Below the pieces are notes generated by a model. The model saw nothing but the letters and a program-made list of their open reading frames with translations, was not told the origin of the DNA and ran no database searches. Positions 46,301 through 51,313 of a stretch of 64,000 nucleotides of DNA are shown here, piece by piece. The translations under genes and the position numbers were made by a program. The stretch spans positions 2,030,764 to 2,094,763 of the forward strand of contig NC_012997.1 of assembly GCF_000023025.1 (NCBI RefSeq), in the 5' to 3' direction. This DNA is from Teredinibacter turnerae T7901. Its GTDB lineage: Bacteria; Pseudomonadota; Gammaproteobacteria; Pseudomonadales; Cellvibrionaceae. Each line of letters opens with the position of its first letter. Positions within the stretch are counted from its first letter, which is position 1.

Positions 46301-48770
46301 GCACAATTCACCCATCAAAGTCCTCGTGGTCGCCGACGAGCTGCGCGAACAGCAGGAGGAGCTTAACCGCATTTTGTCGGGTGAAGAACCCGCCAGTCTC
46401 CCCGATTATATCTGCTTTGACGGCTCGCCAAGTGCTGCGGTAGCACGCCTGGAAACTCGCGGTTTACATGCGCTGACGCACTGGCAAGCTGCGAATCCAG
46501 GTGCAGTGAAAAAATCGCTGGCGGCACAGCTGGACGAATTCGAGCGCAGTGTTATTACAGCCAAACCAGAAGCGGATATTCCTTTCACCCCGCTGCAACA
46601 GGAATTGACACAATGGCGTACACGGGATCATTTCGAATGGGTCTCTGTACACGGCTATTTTTCTGACGCGCAGTTACAGGATGCCTTCTATCACCTTATG
46701 GTGGAGCAGGATATGTTGCGTTCACTGTTAAACGAATCCAATCAGCAGTGGACGCTTGTCGACCGCGAAGCGCTGAAAGCGAATTTCCCGGTTGTCGACC
46801 TATCCGGAATGAAAGAACCTGAGGCCAATAAGCTGCTCAAGCAATTGTTTACCCTGTTGCGCAAGAAGCAGGCGAAGTCCGCTCTGCCCTACATGGGAAC
46901 CTGGATAAAGCGGTCCGACACACTGCATCAGTTAATGATGATGAATGATCACTTTATGTCTGATGGTGTTTCATCCGCATTCCTGCAGCAGCGTTTGGAA
47001 GATCTGTTGAAAGGTCGTGCTCAATGTATCGGACATAATTATCGCGATTATGTATCCCAGGTCTGGGGTAGTGCGAGCGATGCAGCCTACGCAAAGATAT
47101 CCAATATATTGGCGCTCGAAAACACATCCAAAGTCGTTGTTTCAACGGTGGATGCGCTGCGAGCACGCAGTAGCAAAAAGCTTCGTAGTGTCGTTATAAA
47201 GTTGCCACTGGATACAAACCGAAATCCTGTAGACCAGGCGTTCGATTATTTTAAAAAATGGGTCACAAGTCTTCTCAATCTCAATGATTTTGTCATGGTA
47301 ATGAATCACTATGGCCGCCAGTTGGGAGAGGAGAGCTATTTTGACCAAATTGGTCTATTTCTCGACAAGATTCCATTTGCAGTGACGCCTGAAAGCTCAA
47401 TGGCGGTGTTTAATCAACAGACGCAGTTGTTGGTAGAGTCAGGCTTGAGTTACATGGCGTTGGAGAAAAAGGGTTACGACCTGTGTAGACAGTCCTTCCC
47501 TGGGCTCATACACGAAATCTTGTTTAACTATGAAGGGGAAATGAGCGACTACGACACCATGCACGAATTGCTGGCTGATACCCAGGCAGAAGACAAACTC
47601 AAACAGTTTTGTGGAATCCTGTTTGAAGCGTCGAGCTTGAACGACCAGCTAATTGTGCATTGTGCGTTCCGTGGCGACGGAAAAGATGAAAAACAGATGT
47701 TTAACGTTTTGCCTTGCGAAAAGGCTGCGCTGGATGATCTTAAAAACGCGACACAACAACGCGCTGAAAATACAGCCAGTGCAGCCACGAGTACCAAGCT
47801 ATCCAATAATGGAGTGCGAGAAATGCGTTATTCAATAGAAGTTAATGATGTCAAGAAACACTATGGAAGTTTCGAGGCGGTCAAGGGAGTCAGTTTCAAC
47901 GTTGAAAAGGGGATATGCTTTGGTATTCTCGGGCCAAACGGCGCTGGCAAAACCTCGTTACTTGGTATGATAGAAGGCATATCCTCCATTACGTCCGGCA
48001 GTATCAGTGTGCTGGGTATGGACGTTAAAAGCCAGATCAAAAAAATCCAGCCGCATATTGGTGTTCAGCTTCAACAAAACAACTATTTTGAATTCCTGAC
48101 TGTTGATCAGTTGCTGAAATTCTATAAAGAGTTGCGGTCTGCTAATAAGCGCAAGGTCAACGGCGCATCGGTCGACGAGCTCCTGGAACGCCTCAACTTA
48201 ACCGATAAAAAGAAATTCAAAGTCGATGAGTTGTCCGGTGGACAAAAACAGCGGCTTTCCATCGCAATTGCGCTTTTGGAAGATCCGGATATTTTATTCC
48301 TTGATGAGCCGACCTCGGCACTCGATCCGCACAGTCGTCACGAAGTGTGGGATTTCATCGAGTATCTGAAGCAGGATAAAACCAAGACGATTATTCTGAC
48401 CACGCACTATATGGAAGAAGCAGAAACTTTGTGCGATGAGCTGATGATTATGAGTGAGGGGCAGATAGTGTCACAGGGGTCACCTGTTGAACTTATTAAC
48501 AAGCTTAGCCCACATCACGATATTCATCTTCAATTTGGCCGTGGTCAGTTTAATACTGACTATCTGGTAGAACTCTCCGGCATTATCGATTACCAGTGGG
48601 AAAGCCAGGCTAATCAATTAACCATTAAAACAGCGAAGTTCACAGAAACGCTGAAAGATATTTTGAGTATTAGCGAAGCGCGCAGTCTCGAGATTCTCAA
48701 TTTCAATATTAACCGCCCGAATCTGGAAGATGTATTTCTCTCTAGCACTAAAAAGGATCTCGTAGAATGA
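28329..48770 (+). CDS. Five-module NRPS with terminal condensation domain, fused in frame to an ABC-transporter ATPase
   Basis: 6813 residues. Order: partial C-like region 1-210 without HHxxxDG; A1 213-700, T1 Ser749, E1 801-1231 (HHLVMD); C2 1261-1688 (HHIIHDG), A2 1721-2212, T2 Ser2261, E2 2321-2758 (HHLIVDG); C3 2788-3218 (HHALMDG), A3 3241-3744, T3 Ser3789; C4 3840-4284 (HHIASDG), A4 4301-4804, T4 Ser4849; C5 4934-5371 (HHLMCDQ), A5 5391-5888, T5 Ser5931; C6 6083-6481 (DHFMSDG, His6208); ABC ATPase 6499-6813. Specificity codes read by hand against GrsA: A1 DAAVAAAVL and A3 DAGALAAVL (unassigned, possibly aromatic/hydrophobic), A2 DVYWMGGSF (Val-like), A4 DIWELTLDD and A5 DIWELTADD (2,4-diaminobutyrate). 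E domains imply D-residues at positions 1 and 2. No thioesterase or reductase is present; C6 probably makes the releasing bond. AGGA precedes the ATG. Confidence 0.95.
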   Translation: MSEITSPAETIESLLSTIASDNAVCPLQDALASGDANSTKRMVNVVGISGLSTSVCLTAWHMVLNWLQYDKHPVVSLVVGGDSADVLPLLSQFDDEGCFSEYHTFIAHQLETPSLFQPLESLPEEMRCLYEKHCVVLAGCNVQVECDFLLRQTTDGWTIEANGSRFTVDYVKAIATFWQEIIHLAHKNSELSISQIDFPAETTLPVGLVRGETTTLAGDLVTRFYQCCAEYGNSLAVIDVDGAYTYLDLDQRSSQIALLLQEMGVGAGDNVALAFPRSKQMVAAQYAVLKLGAVFIPLDYTLPRDRISSMNRDAGFKCVLSCDTILPEVAEKVVDVPVYSLSALKNYRPDEFKYAGRVQSMDPAYIIFTSGSTGLPKGVRCTHANLLNFILHFERENYLPGNGVSPQFAPFSFDASVAEIHTSILNGNTLLVLSKELINSPEDLQAYLTENGCTFAVFPPQYLQHLDPAKLPTLERLATAGSAPNHDILSKWMPHVHYMNAYGPTETTVLSTVWEADEIPAANAPITMGKPISNTLVKVVNQYGRAVPVGVTGELVIGGAGVAEGYVNREELTAEKFYTDEHGRWYKSGDLAAFDVDKHLIFKGRIDDQIKLRGHRLEPGEIEAAVHAIDYVNGAAVVVYKTGQGLQLVLFLTGEEQAEDKVRKDIIRYIPEWAMPNRIIWKASFPLTVNGKINYKLLRAEVSSISGVDTVSVEYANDLENSVAGIWRNVLQRPCIARDDNFLHLGGDSLTALVVVSSLRNLGFNISSSLLIQFPVFSEFVAAVAARGKNINRTYEQETGSAPLTPIQSWFFAQNLENTRGFCQSLVFDSTEVIDAERMHGALVKLVDYHDALRTAFHKGEDDKAWSQTSLGDVSHLISIKELAVDESEIELRTNEQQITLTEDLDIQKGPLFRMAVLQSGLRSRVLFVLHHLVMDTISHAVLLNDLYELYTAPERDVKNVLPGKSLSYFSWARKSYRNLQSSGHELLGFWEPMINTAKNAEKLPLAARASYSLDVVDCVFDKSLTAQLLEVAPTCYRQSPEELLMAAVYLATAEAFNMRTVGLALEWHGRDEEFAGEQGLDRTVGWFTSVHPLYLNVPDSTSLDTKALGDFLCLLKDTRAEVPNRGRDFYALQYQLNTPDSLALFEGYTGPEIMFNFSGVAQGTNAPWQPVPITAIEMGEGNQNPYRLSVESQIRNSELVMALYVDKNIWKAQQIEQFKNALSRNLAKIIAHCCSDSQRRWTRSDFPGLPLTNEQVAALPSTLLHALPLTAMQETLYRHKDIYQVWMHYRFPHRFDKAVFEAAVARWVAHSECLRTVIKQWDTDCVGQLVLSDVSPQVQVIRVNEGERVAAVDAFIAQDRQQQVEFTDLPPYNVTVFDDASDSFSLVLSIHHIIHDGWTIELLMESLNTFYQAASGVDVALPATPVAGMREIIDEQARITRSEKWNDYWDSVSWSENYCKLPVASSAAQTATGEVGLLLRDLSDQASSKARAAAQQLGVTPNSFFLTAFTGLLRYIGGGHQVRCGVIQSGRPDTVIGVDQITGCCVNTLPLVFDFSKDESIASISARVQQQLLTLKESAAYPLSKIYQSAKNAVNGELFECLFNIESSDYGSSSASIKPTLVGGYESTNYSFIFGLIEKTSKDGDKTFGLRLGYDTAKYSQSQIEQWVEIYQTLLLELADNVERHWADVNPLPQADRDALVSWNNTAVDYPAEVLLGEHFEQAVNANPEKVALAFKDQRVSYAQLEEQTARLARVLQSKGAGPETVVGLVAERSLEMVYGILAVIRAGAAYVPIDPKYPEDRVTHMLDELGCKLVLLQKPEYADVVPSAIAAECLPIWGAMELATDALPELDRSNHQTRQLAYVMYTSGSTGKPKGVMIEQRSIVRLVKNAQDVKFAPSDCILITSAPGFDVTTYELWSALLNGLTLAVIDEDTLLDPEALAHEIREKSVSFLWVVAPLFNQLVQEKPDLFAPVKRIMIGGDALSPYHINLARLHSPGLEFINGYGPTENTSFSTYHFLSEADSEIIPIGRPITNSTCYVLNPDGQPLPVGVKGELCVGGHGVARGYYNRPDLTQERFFINPFIADDDVLYRTGDLVSWRSNGLIDFHGRIDFQIKIRGFRVELGEIEAVILQVAAVKQAIVLAKDYGNQKRLVAYIVQDTEADKRTEEAFVTDLKHKLAAELTDYMVPEHIVVLTGMPLNANGKIDRARLPEPDYTQSAAAVEAPTNDTEAALWKIWKDVLKTESFGVTDNFYTIGGDSIVAIQVVSRAVKQNLRISTRSLFEHKTIRELAAHLEGESGHPTSDVSSRDQEPVKGEQRLLPIHLQFLSGDTTDLHHYNQAAKIVLPADVSTEQLQSILQALVIRHDAFRLRFRQTPAGWVGRYNTELLDDSSRANSWIRELDLRFSAEPEKSQVLDEALKDAQASLDLKAGDLCRWLWIREDETSTLYWVMHHLIVDGVSWRVLQADFELALEQLRSGSVALLPAKATSYQAWAGQLYEVADAQWVQNQKDYWLQQLSAPTANLPYDRASSGDIEQATNIFEVSWSTHETSQLLNQANKCYQTQINDLLLAAFMRALHAWANIDALRIDMEGHGREHLFEDSDLSQTVGWFTTLFPLAINLPRADIGQQILAIKAQLDSLPNKGIGFGLLSQLCQDEDIIDLLDVQPLAPVVFNYLGQMDAVASDTVSGLAFEMSTAGGTTSPKRRRLHALGFNGYVKNGQLNFNVDYSSGQFDRETIERLTTEFQASLKDIIEHCVGGDDDPKPRFDLATVSKDQLQQLEARYPSLSDIYPITAMQQGLVLYTQRDQSGAYITQMRMVLESPDKARLRKTWEILVSRYDILRTCFVDLGQQQLSQVVSSQVALPWRDCVFNGTDAELEQLLHEERVAALDVTQAPLMRLLLVEQEGQSVLAWTHHHALMDGWSMSVLIQDMLATYAALAEGDVPPKTVPAYKDYVRWLNTQDSFAAEAFWKKQMAGIEAADNLPQTKRDLSAEGEQRVCVQEMDAVLTAQLQTLSRQAGVTLSAFIQNAWALLLSKYTGEQDVVFGYAISGRPPELDGVESMVGLFINSLPMRLSIGLEDSLAQALRNIQQIQMAQDEYHFVSLGDIQQWAGLRGDLRLFESLVVLENYPLDPAALNSSNPHALRIHDIQGIEQNDFALNLVVYPGEKLTVKLVYQSGIYTDTVAAAMLQHFCTLLSGSIVDSVAALDTTGVKDLPLLNAEQEKWAVFDCNHTEYPLPEGQSIYQLVQDCLLDRADEIVLVMDSERLTGDELDARVDVFSRWLQNEGVVSGDRVAISLPKSPDMLACILAIIKLGAAYVPVALDCPRDRLVFICGDAAIRTLVGRSSERERFSDLPFSPVFTDEIDVHPLTQEDRLPAAGVEDLAAQQAYVIYTSGTTGQPKGVAISHQNLINFAFWCKRDGIICEGDVVSQFAPFTFDASVGECFGALVCRAELHLLSDELIQSPQAVAEYMARHHVGFGAFPPPYVQQMDINLLPKTLKLLTAGSAPAIEKVREWGEHCRYINAYGPTETTVLSSAWWYDATTAEKGKLPIGRPIANTQMYVLDQYGQLCPPGITGEIVIGGAGVAVGYLNRDDLTRASFTADPWRTGNRVYHTGDLGHWLADGTIEFAGRRDHQVKIRGFRIELGGVEYQLRQQAEVDKVAVLAKTIGADNQLLAWVVPTDAARQQDPIELVAKLRGALREKLAHYMVPQGFMIVDDLPITANGKIDSKTLLAQEIDPIYEGGYIAPASELELALTKIWAELLHIDPVKLSVTANFFDIGGHSLLATRVVTEIASRLGVKVAIRDIFDKGNIAGLAGLIETGGIEAIETIPLANRESHLPPSFSQQRLWFIDKLENGSAQYNQPLFLQVDGTLDPVVLQKALDAIVERHEVLRTVFVAEQGEPQLKVLPASSLNINIIDLTHLRSDEAEAELHHTLEAEVGSCFDLENELMLRATCIHVQPERSVLALTLHHIASDGWSFSVITNEFVALYHALINDEPAVLPSLPIQYTDYASWQRESLSGDNLNALVSYWENQLEDLPQVHKLPLDFPRPAEQSYRGGMHLQVIGPELTLAMRRFTQEQKCTLFMFLQACFSAVLARYSHDDDIVIGTPIANREQPGLESLIGFFVNTLVLRNKVNPELSFEQLLEQCKETALQAYAHQQMPFDLLVEELQPERSLSYNPLFQVMLALENIDNRREIAIPGARLSAMENPFQAMAQFDLSVDIEEGVDTLTAVWSFAADLFHESTIARMAKHFERFIVNAIAAPQAPLHSITVMDELQITDLLRNFNHPMVPELISESWPALFAAQVEKNPQKIVAECHGETLTLAELEANSARIARVLMCNNLGRDNIVALLDHRGLDLLTMIVGVLRAGAAYLPLDPTQPEKRWLEILEDSRPDVLLVGDSLTESANQLRASWEADQIAQLHEVYGMDADDRDLPEVSLDDLSYVLFTSGSTGKPKGVMVEHRGMINNMLSKVEPLGLTENDVIAQTASQCFDISVWQFLTAPIIGAKVVIFTNETTRDPQALVNFLERCQVTIWEPVPSVIQAILPLDKPLPSMRWVLPTGEALKSALVDRWFEKYPEIPLLNLYGPAECSDDVSLQPMYGPVERVLIGTPVANARLHIVDNFLNLLPVGVVGELAVSGPVVGRGYLHRQDLTDKAFRVNPYPQDDMDARLYLTGDLAKRHADGSLEFIGRKDNQVKVRGFRIELGEIESRLVQLPDVKEAVVRVVEVAEQDKRLVGYVVKQPSSEANIDQIREAIRAQLPEYMVPSWLIELQAIPLTPNGKVDNKALPQPDANSLSTAEYVAPVGNVETILAEAWQSLLNVERVGRKDNFFNLGGHSLLVMKLIEALRAHNLNMDVRRVFDAEDLADLARHIQSDEVQETYVPPENLIPVGCNEVVPAMLPLVSLSQTQINQIAAQVPGGHSNIQDIYPLTPLQEGILFDHLVSDVGDTYLASVLVGFETRAVLDRYLDAMQQLVNRHDSLRSAIIWENLPRSVQVVYRDAPLKINEITLDSDRDAIAQFEEMMSLEGRHIDLTRAPVVGLTIAQDEKTGLWIVLQQQHHLMCDQVSMEIEFQDIMALMEGRGAELKPPVPYREFVAHSMYRAEKYDATAYFTQLLAGIDEPTAPFGLMDVYRGDKQTEELIRTLDSKTTQLIRDVSNRLAASPAAIFHLAWGLVLARCCNRDDVVFGTVTSGRLQGTSGSDRTFGLFINMLPMRLKLAGLSVAQAMQLTRDSLVELLNYEQAPLVDAQRCADLPGSTPLFSAVLNYRHEGGEKLDLQQALDGVRILSSPGDISNYLFDMSISDQGHTFELTASIDRDIGAERIMAYMSRALEQVSLALINEPESHLLTLPVLTDDEQTQLLSEFNAPLQRQLFSKTWLQLFHEQAAQSADKVVAICDDRSLTFAELEAHTGVLARALQAKGLGRGSIVGLLDHRGIDLLIMIIGVLRAGAAYLPLDPTQPTKRWLEILQDSKPNLLITGNGFAMESRWLKRKWAKDTIVTLDEACVGGENADVTLSDVALDDLAYVIFTSGSTGKPKGVMIEHLGMVNNMMSKVEPLGLSAGDVIAQTASQCFDISVWQFLTAPILGATVVIVTNETTKDPQALVSCLADNHVTVWEPVPSVMQALLPLAHPLPDLRWVLPTGEALVSGLVERWFKQYPAVPLMNAYGPAECSDDVSFQPIHGPVERVFIGKPVANARLHVVDNQLALLPVGVVGELAISGPVVGRGYLHRPELTNEVFKANPYAQDDLDTRLYLTGDLVKRHENGSLEYMGRKDFQVKVRGFRIELGEIESRLSQHPQVREAVVMARPNAQGEKYLVAYLTYHSKPVTKDALSQHLAAELPEYMVPAVFMGLDAMPLNNNGKVDRKLLPEPELSSMQSEYAAPETDVEIAMAETWQQILQIDKIGRNDNFFDLGGNSIQIIRMLSELKAVGIELRANDIYQHRVLKDCSACVTVAETTLVAWIEQQTAPVLWAHVNWHNSPIKVLVVADELREQQEELNRILSGEEPASLPDYICFDGSPSAAVARLETRGLHALTHWQAANPGAVKKSLAAQLDEFERSVITAKPEADIPFTPLQQELTQWRTRDHFEWVSVHGYFSDAQLQDAFYHLMVEQDMLRSLLNESNQQWTLVDREALKANFPVVDLSGMKEPEANKLLKQLFTLLRKKQAKSALPYMGTWIKRSDTLHQLMMMNDHFMSDGVSSAFLQQRLEDLLKGRAQCIGHNYRDYVSQVWGSASDAAYAKISNILALENTSKVVVSTVDALRARSSKKLRSVVIKLPLDTNRNPVDQAFDYFKKWVTSLLNLNDFVMVMNHYGRQLGEESYFDQIGLFLDKIPFAVTPESSMAVFNQQTQLLVESGLSYMALEKKGYDLCRQSFPGLIHEILFNYEGEMSDYDTMHELLADTQAEDKLKQFCGILFEASSLNDQLIVHCAFRGDGKDEKQMFNVLPCEKAALDDLKNATQQRAENTASAATSTKLSNNGVREMRYSIEVNDVKKHYGSFEAVKGVSFNVEKGICFGILGPNGAGKTSLLGMIEGISSITSGSISVLGMDVKSQIKKIQPHIGVQLQQNNYFEFLTVDQLLKFYKELRSANKRKVNGASVDELLERLNLTDKKKFKVDELSGGQKQRLSIAIALLEDPDILFLDEPTSALDPHSRHEVWDFIEYLKQDKTKTIILTTHYMEEAETLCDELMIMSEGQIVSQGSPVELINKLSPHHDIHLQFGRGQFNTDYLVELSGIIDYQWESQANQLTIKTAKFTETLKDILSISEARSLEILNFNINRPNLEDVFLSSTKKDLVE
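41250..46000 (+). repeat. Near-duplicate adenylation modules A4 and A5 inside the NRPS gene
   Basis: The A4 coding part (about 41230-42740) and the A5 part (about 44500-45990) run in parallel with long stretches of near-identical protein (VLRAGAAYLPLDPTQP, ASQCFDISVWQFLTAPI, SGPVVGRGYLHR) and clear DNA similarity. Both carry the Dab code. This indicates a recent module duplication or gene conversion. A1 and A3 are a second, more distant related pair. Confidence 0.8.
47811..47814 (+). promoter_or_regulatory. Internal ribosome binding site before the ABC ATPase part
   Basis: GGAG at 47811-47814 stands 8 bases before an in-frame ATG at 47823, just where the condensation-type region ends and the ABC domain begins. 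The spacing is ideal, so a separate ATPase could be translated from inside the NRPS gene. Confidence 0.55.
47823..48770 (+). CDS. ABC-2-type transporter ATPase: fused C-terminal domain and possible separate internal product
   Basis: From the internal ATG (residue 6499 of the NRPS frame) this is a complete 315-residue ABC ATPase of the ABC-2/drug-exporter kind. It has Walker A GPNGAGKTS, signature LSGGQKQR, Walker B ILFLDEP, and H-loop LTTHYMEE. About 90 residues follow, as is common in this subfamily. It is in frame with the NRPS with no stop between, so the gene as written makes a fusion. The GGAG site upstream and the normal length of the ATPase suggest it may also be made alone. Its stop overlaps the permease start (ATGA), so both encode one exporter. 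The substrate is presumably the peptide product. Confidence 0.7.
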   Translation: MRYSIEVNDVKKHYGSFEAVKGVSFNVEKGICFGILGPNGAGKTSLLGMIEGISSITSGSISVLGMDVKSQIKKIQPHIGVQLQQNNYFEFLTVDQLLKFYKELRSANKRKVNGASVDELLERLNLTDKKKFKVDELSGGQKQRLSIAIALLEDPDILFLDEPTSALDPHSRHEVWDFIEYLKQDKTKTIILTTHYMEEAETLCDELMIMSEGQIVSQGSPVELINKLSPHHDIHLQFGRGQFNTDYLVELSGIIDYQWESQANQLTIKTAKFTETLKDILSISEARSLEILNFNINRPNLEDVFLSSTKKDLVE

Positions 48771-49891
48771 TGAAGACGTGGATATTTTTCAAACTCCGAA
48801 TGTTGCAGCTGAAGTACGATAAGACAGCGCTTTTCTTTTGCTACGTGTTTCCGGTGATTTTACTGCTGGGTATCGGCTATCCTCTGCAGCTACAAAGCGA
48901 CCCTAAAATAGAGGTGTACTATCAGGATTTTGCGGCGAACGAAGAAAGCAAAGCGACAATTGCCCTGCTAGATGCGCAGAAGCTGCTCGAGCTGAAGCCC
49001 TATGAGGAATCGATTCCCGCCTATGAGGCCGTAGCAGATAACGACGTTAAACGCGTGTTGACAATTCTGGCTCAGGACAAACAGCCGGACCTTACCGCTT
49101 ACGGGGTAGATTTGGAGCCTGCGCAGGTCGCGAACGAAAAGCTGAGTACGATTTCATTGCATCTGATTAAAAACGATATTGATGAAAACCGTATAGAAAA
49201 TGCCGCCTTGGCGAGCGCTATTGATCAGCTCGTCTCAGGTGATACTGAAATTGAGTTGGATCAGTACACCTTAAAAAGCGATCGCCTTACATCCTACCTG
49301 GTAACACTATTGCCGGGCCTCATTGGCTTGACTCTAATGATTATTGGCTTTAATGGGTTTGGTTCTGTGCTGATCGAGGAAGAACATCACGGTTTGTTTA
49401 AGAATATCAAAACCATTGATGTTTCCCCCGTGCCTTTTCTGGCCGGTTTGTTCTTGTCGCGCCTTTTAGTATCGCACTCGGTCGCTATTGGCTTGTGTCT
49501 GGTAGCTATGCTCGTATTCGGTATCAAGTTCGATTTTAACATTCCCATGTTTTTCCTGGTGGTGACCTTGGGAAGTATCGCTTTTTTGGGAATAGGGTTG
49601 TTTATCGCAACCGTCAGCCCATCGACAACCGCATTTAACGGAATCGTAAATTTCGTGCAGATGCCATTTATTGTTCTCGGTGGGGTGTTCTTTTCCGTGA
49701 GCTTATTTCCGGACTGGCTTCAGTACATTGCACTGGCAATTCCGTTGACTCAATTGAACGTGGCAATGCAAAAGGTGTTGTTCGAGCCGAACGACATGAG
49801 TGTAATCAGCAGTATGAGTTTGGAACTGGTAGTGCTTTTTTCTTGGTGTATCGTATCTGTGGTTATCTCAAAAATGAAATTTAAGTGGTAA
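48767..49891 (+). CDS. ABC-2-type transporter permease
   Basis: 374 residues. Its ATG overlaps the stop of the NRPS-ABC gene (ATGA at 48767-48770), so the two are translationally coupled. One N-terminal helix (about residues 22-42) is followed by a large extracytoplasmic part (to about 175), then five helices with the ABC-2 pattern (LPGLIGLTLMIIG, FLGIGLFIATVSPS, MPFIVLGGVFFSVSLFP). It is the membrane half of an exporter powered by the ATPase domain just upstream. The likely role is moving the peptide product, or an intermediate, across the inner membrane, giving self-resistance. Confidence 0.9.
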   Translation: MMKTWIFFKLRMLQLKYDKTALFFCYVFPVILLLGIGYPLQLQSDPKIEVYYQDFAANEESKATIALLDAQKLLELKPYEESIPAYEAVADNDVKRVLTILAQDKQPDLTAYGVDLEPAQVANEKLSTISLHLIKNDIDENRIENAALASAIDQLVSGDTEIELDQYTLKSDRLTSYLVTLLPGLIGLTLMIIGFNGFGSVLIEEEHHGLFKNIKTIDVSPVPFLAGLFLSRLLVSHSVAIGLCLVAMLVFGIKFDFNIPMFFLVVTLGSIAFLGIGLFIATVSPSTTAFNGIVNFVQMPFIVLGGVFFSVSLFPDWLQYIALAIPLTQLNVAMQKVLFEPNDMSVISSMSLELVVLFSWCIVSVVISKMKFKW

Positions 49892-49904
49892 CCTGAGTCA
49901 GCTA

Positions 49905-51275
49905 ATGAAAACAATAAGACCTAACCGGCGGGCTCTGCTCGCCGGGTGCGCGTTTGCGGGCGTTGCTCTTGCACCACTGGCGGTCGCACAAGACGATGCC
50001 GAGCTTAATGACCTGGAATTGGGTGACGATGCCGAACTATATCTTGGCGAATCTCTGTCGCTGGGCGAGGAGTTTACGCTGGATCCCGATGGAGATCAGG
50101 TAAGCTCTGCCGCGCCGCAATCCAAGCAGCTTTTGGGCGGTAATCGAAAATTTATCTATCAGCACGATCTGGCTTATATTTTTACTGACCCCGAAGAGGT
50201 GGGTAGTAATCGCTCTTCGCTTCGTTTTCAGTGGAACCGGTTTATCGGCAATCATTTGTATCTGAACGTAGATGTTAAGCCCATCGTATATTTGCCGGGC
50301 GACGACGCGCTTGAAGTGGACCAGGATGTTGACGGGGAACTGAAAACCAAAGAGTTATATGCCTCGTTCACCCAGGGCACTACATCAGTTACTTTCGGTA
50401 GAAAAATAGTGGTCTGGGGTGAGGCTGAGGCGAGTCCGGTAACGGATATTATCAGCCCGCAAAATATACAAGATCTGGTATTCACCAGTTTGGACGAGTC
50501 GCGATTGTCGCAAACAATGCTGGTTGTAGACCAATACGTGGGCAAACATCAGTGGTCGCTGATAGCAAACCCCGATATCAAATTTGACGAACAACCCGCA
50601 GTTGCGACGAACGATCTGCCTGCCGAGGAGGACGATAAAGACGTCGAACTCGGTTTGCGTTGGAAGGCTGCGATCGGCAGGGCTGATTTATCTCTGATGT
50701 ATGCGGACGTGTTGGATAATGGAGCGGTCACCCGCTATAACGCCCGTACTGGCGAAGAAGAGACAAACTACTACGCAGCCTACAGCATGTTTGGTGCAGC
50801 TGCGAACATTAATCTTGGTAATATTTCACTCAAAATTGAAGCAGCCTTTAACAACAAACGCGCGCAAGGCATTGACGGTACTGCTGCATCGCTCGCCGAA
50901 TATGATTTGGGGTATGCAGAAAGTGATGAGGTGCTATTCGCAGTAAATAGTACTTATCAGGAAAATGGATTGCGAGAATGGAATTATGGCGTTTTACACA
51001 CGGAGTATCTTGATTACACCGAACACTTTGAATTAAAAGAGCGTCGCCTGGACGAATTTTATTTTGGCGTATCCAATCGGTTTTATCATGAGCTTGTAGA
51101 AGTCTATCTGGAATATCAATACGAGATTGCGTTGGAATCAAGTATTGCACACGTTATGGCATCCTACCGCGCTACCGATAACCTTACTTTACAGGTAGAT
51201 GTTTTTAATTTGGATAACATAAGTGGCCAATTCGATCAGGGTAGTACGATTGCCCGGATCATCTACAACTTTTAG
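49905..51275 (+). CDS. Outer-membrane beta-barrel protein (DUF1302-like)
   Basis: 456 residues with a signal peptide (Arg-rich start, hydrophobic core, cut after LAVA near residue 28) and an acidic mature N terminus. The rest is alternating polar/hydrophobic strands with aromatic belts (LRFQWNRFIGNHLYLNVD, VTFGRKIVVWGEAE), ending in aromatic Phe (IIYNF), the outer-membrane assembly signal. The RKIVVWGEA-type strand is like DUF1302 barrels, which often occur with MMPL exporters and LolA-like proteins. It lies 13 bases after the permease. I infer the outer-membrane exit for product delivered by the MMPL/LolA-like pair; the family call is moderately sure. Confidence 0.75.
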   Translation: MKTIRPNRRALLAGCAFAGVALAPLAVAQDDAELNDLELGDDAELYLGESLSLGEEFTLDPDGDQVSSAAPQSKQLLGGNRKFIYQHDLAYIFTDPEEVGSNRSSLRFQWNRFIGNHLYLNVDVKPIVYLPGDDALEVDQDVDGELKTKELYASFTQGTTSVTFGRKIVVWGEAEASPVTDIISPQNIQDLVFTSLDESRLSQTMLVVDQYVGKHQWSLIANPDIKFDEQPAVATNDLPAEEDDKDVELGLRWKAAIGRADLSLMYADVLDNGAVTRYNARTGEEETNYYAAYSMFGAAANINLGNISLKIEAAFNNKRAQGIDGTAASLAEYDLGYAESDEVLFAVNSTYQENGLREWNYGVLHTEYLDYTEHFELKERRLDEFYFGVSNRFYHELVEVYLEYQYEIALESSIAHVMASYRATDNLTLQVDVFNLDNISGQFDQGSTIARIIYNF

Positions 51276-51303
51276 GTGCCGGTAAGGCAGCAACATCTGG
51301 TAT

Positions 51304-51307
51304 GGAG
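51304..51307 (+). promoter_or_regulatory. Ribosome binding site deciding the aminotransferase start
   Basis: GGAG at 51304-51307 lies 6 bases before ATG 51314 and overlaps the alternative upstream ATG at 51302, which itself has no good site. This favours 51314 as the start. Confidence 0.6.
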
Positions 51308-51313
51308 TATTGC

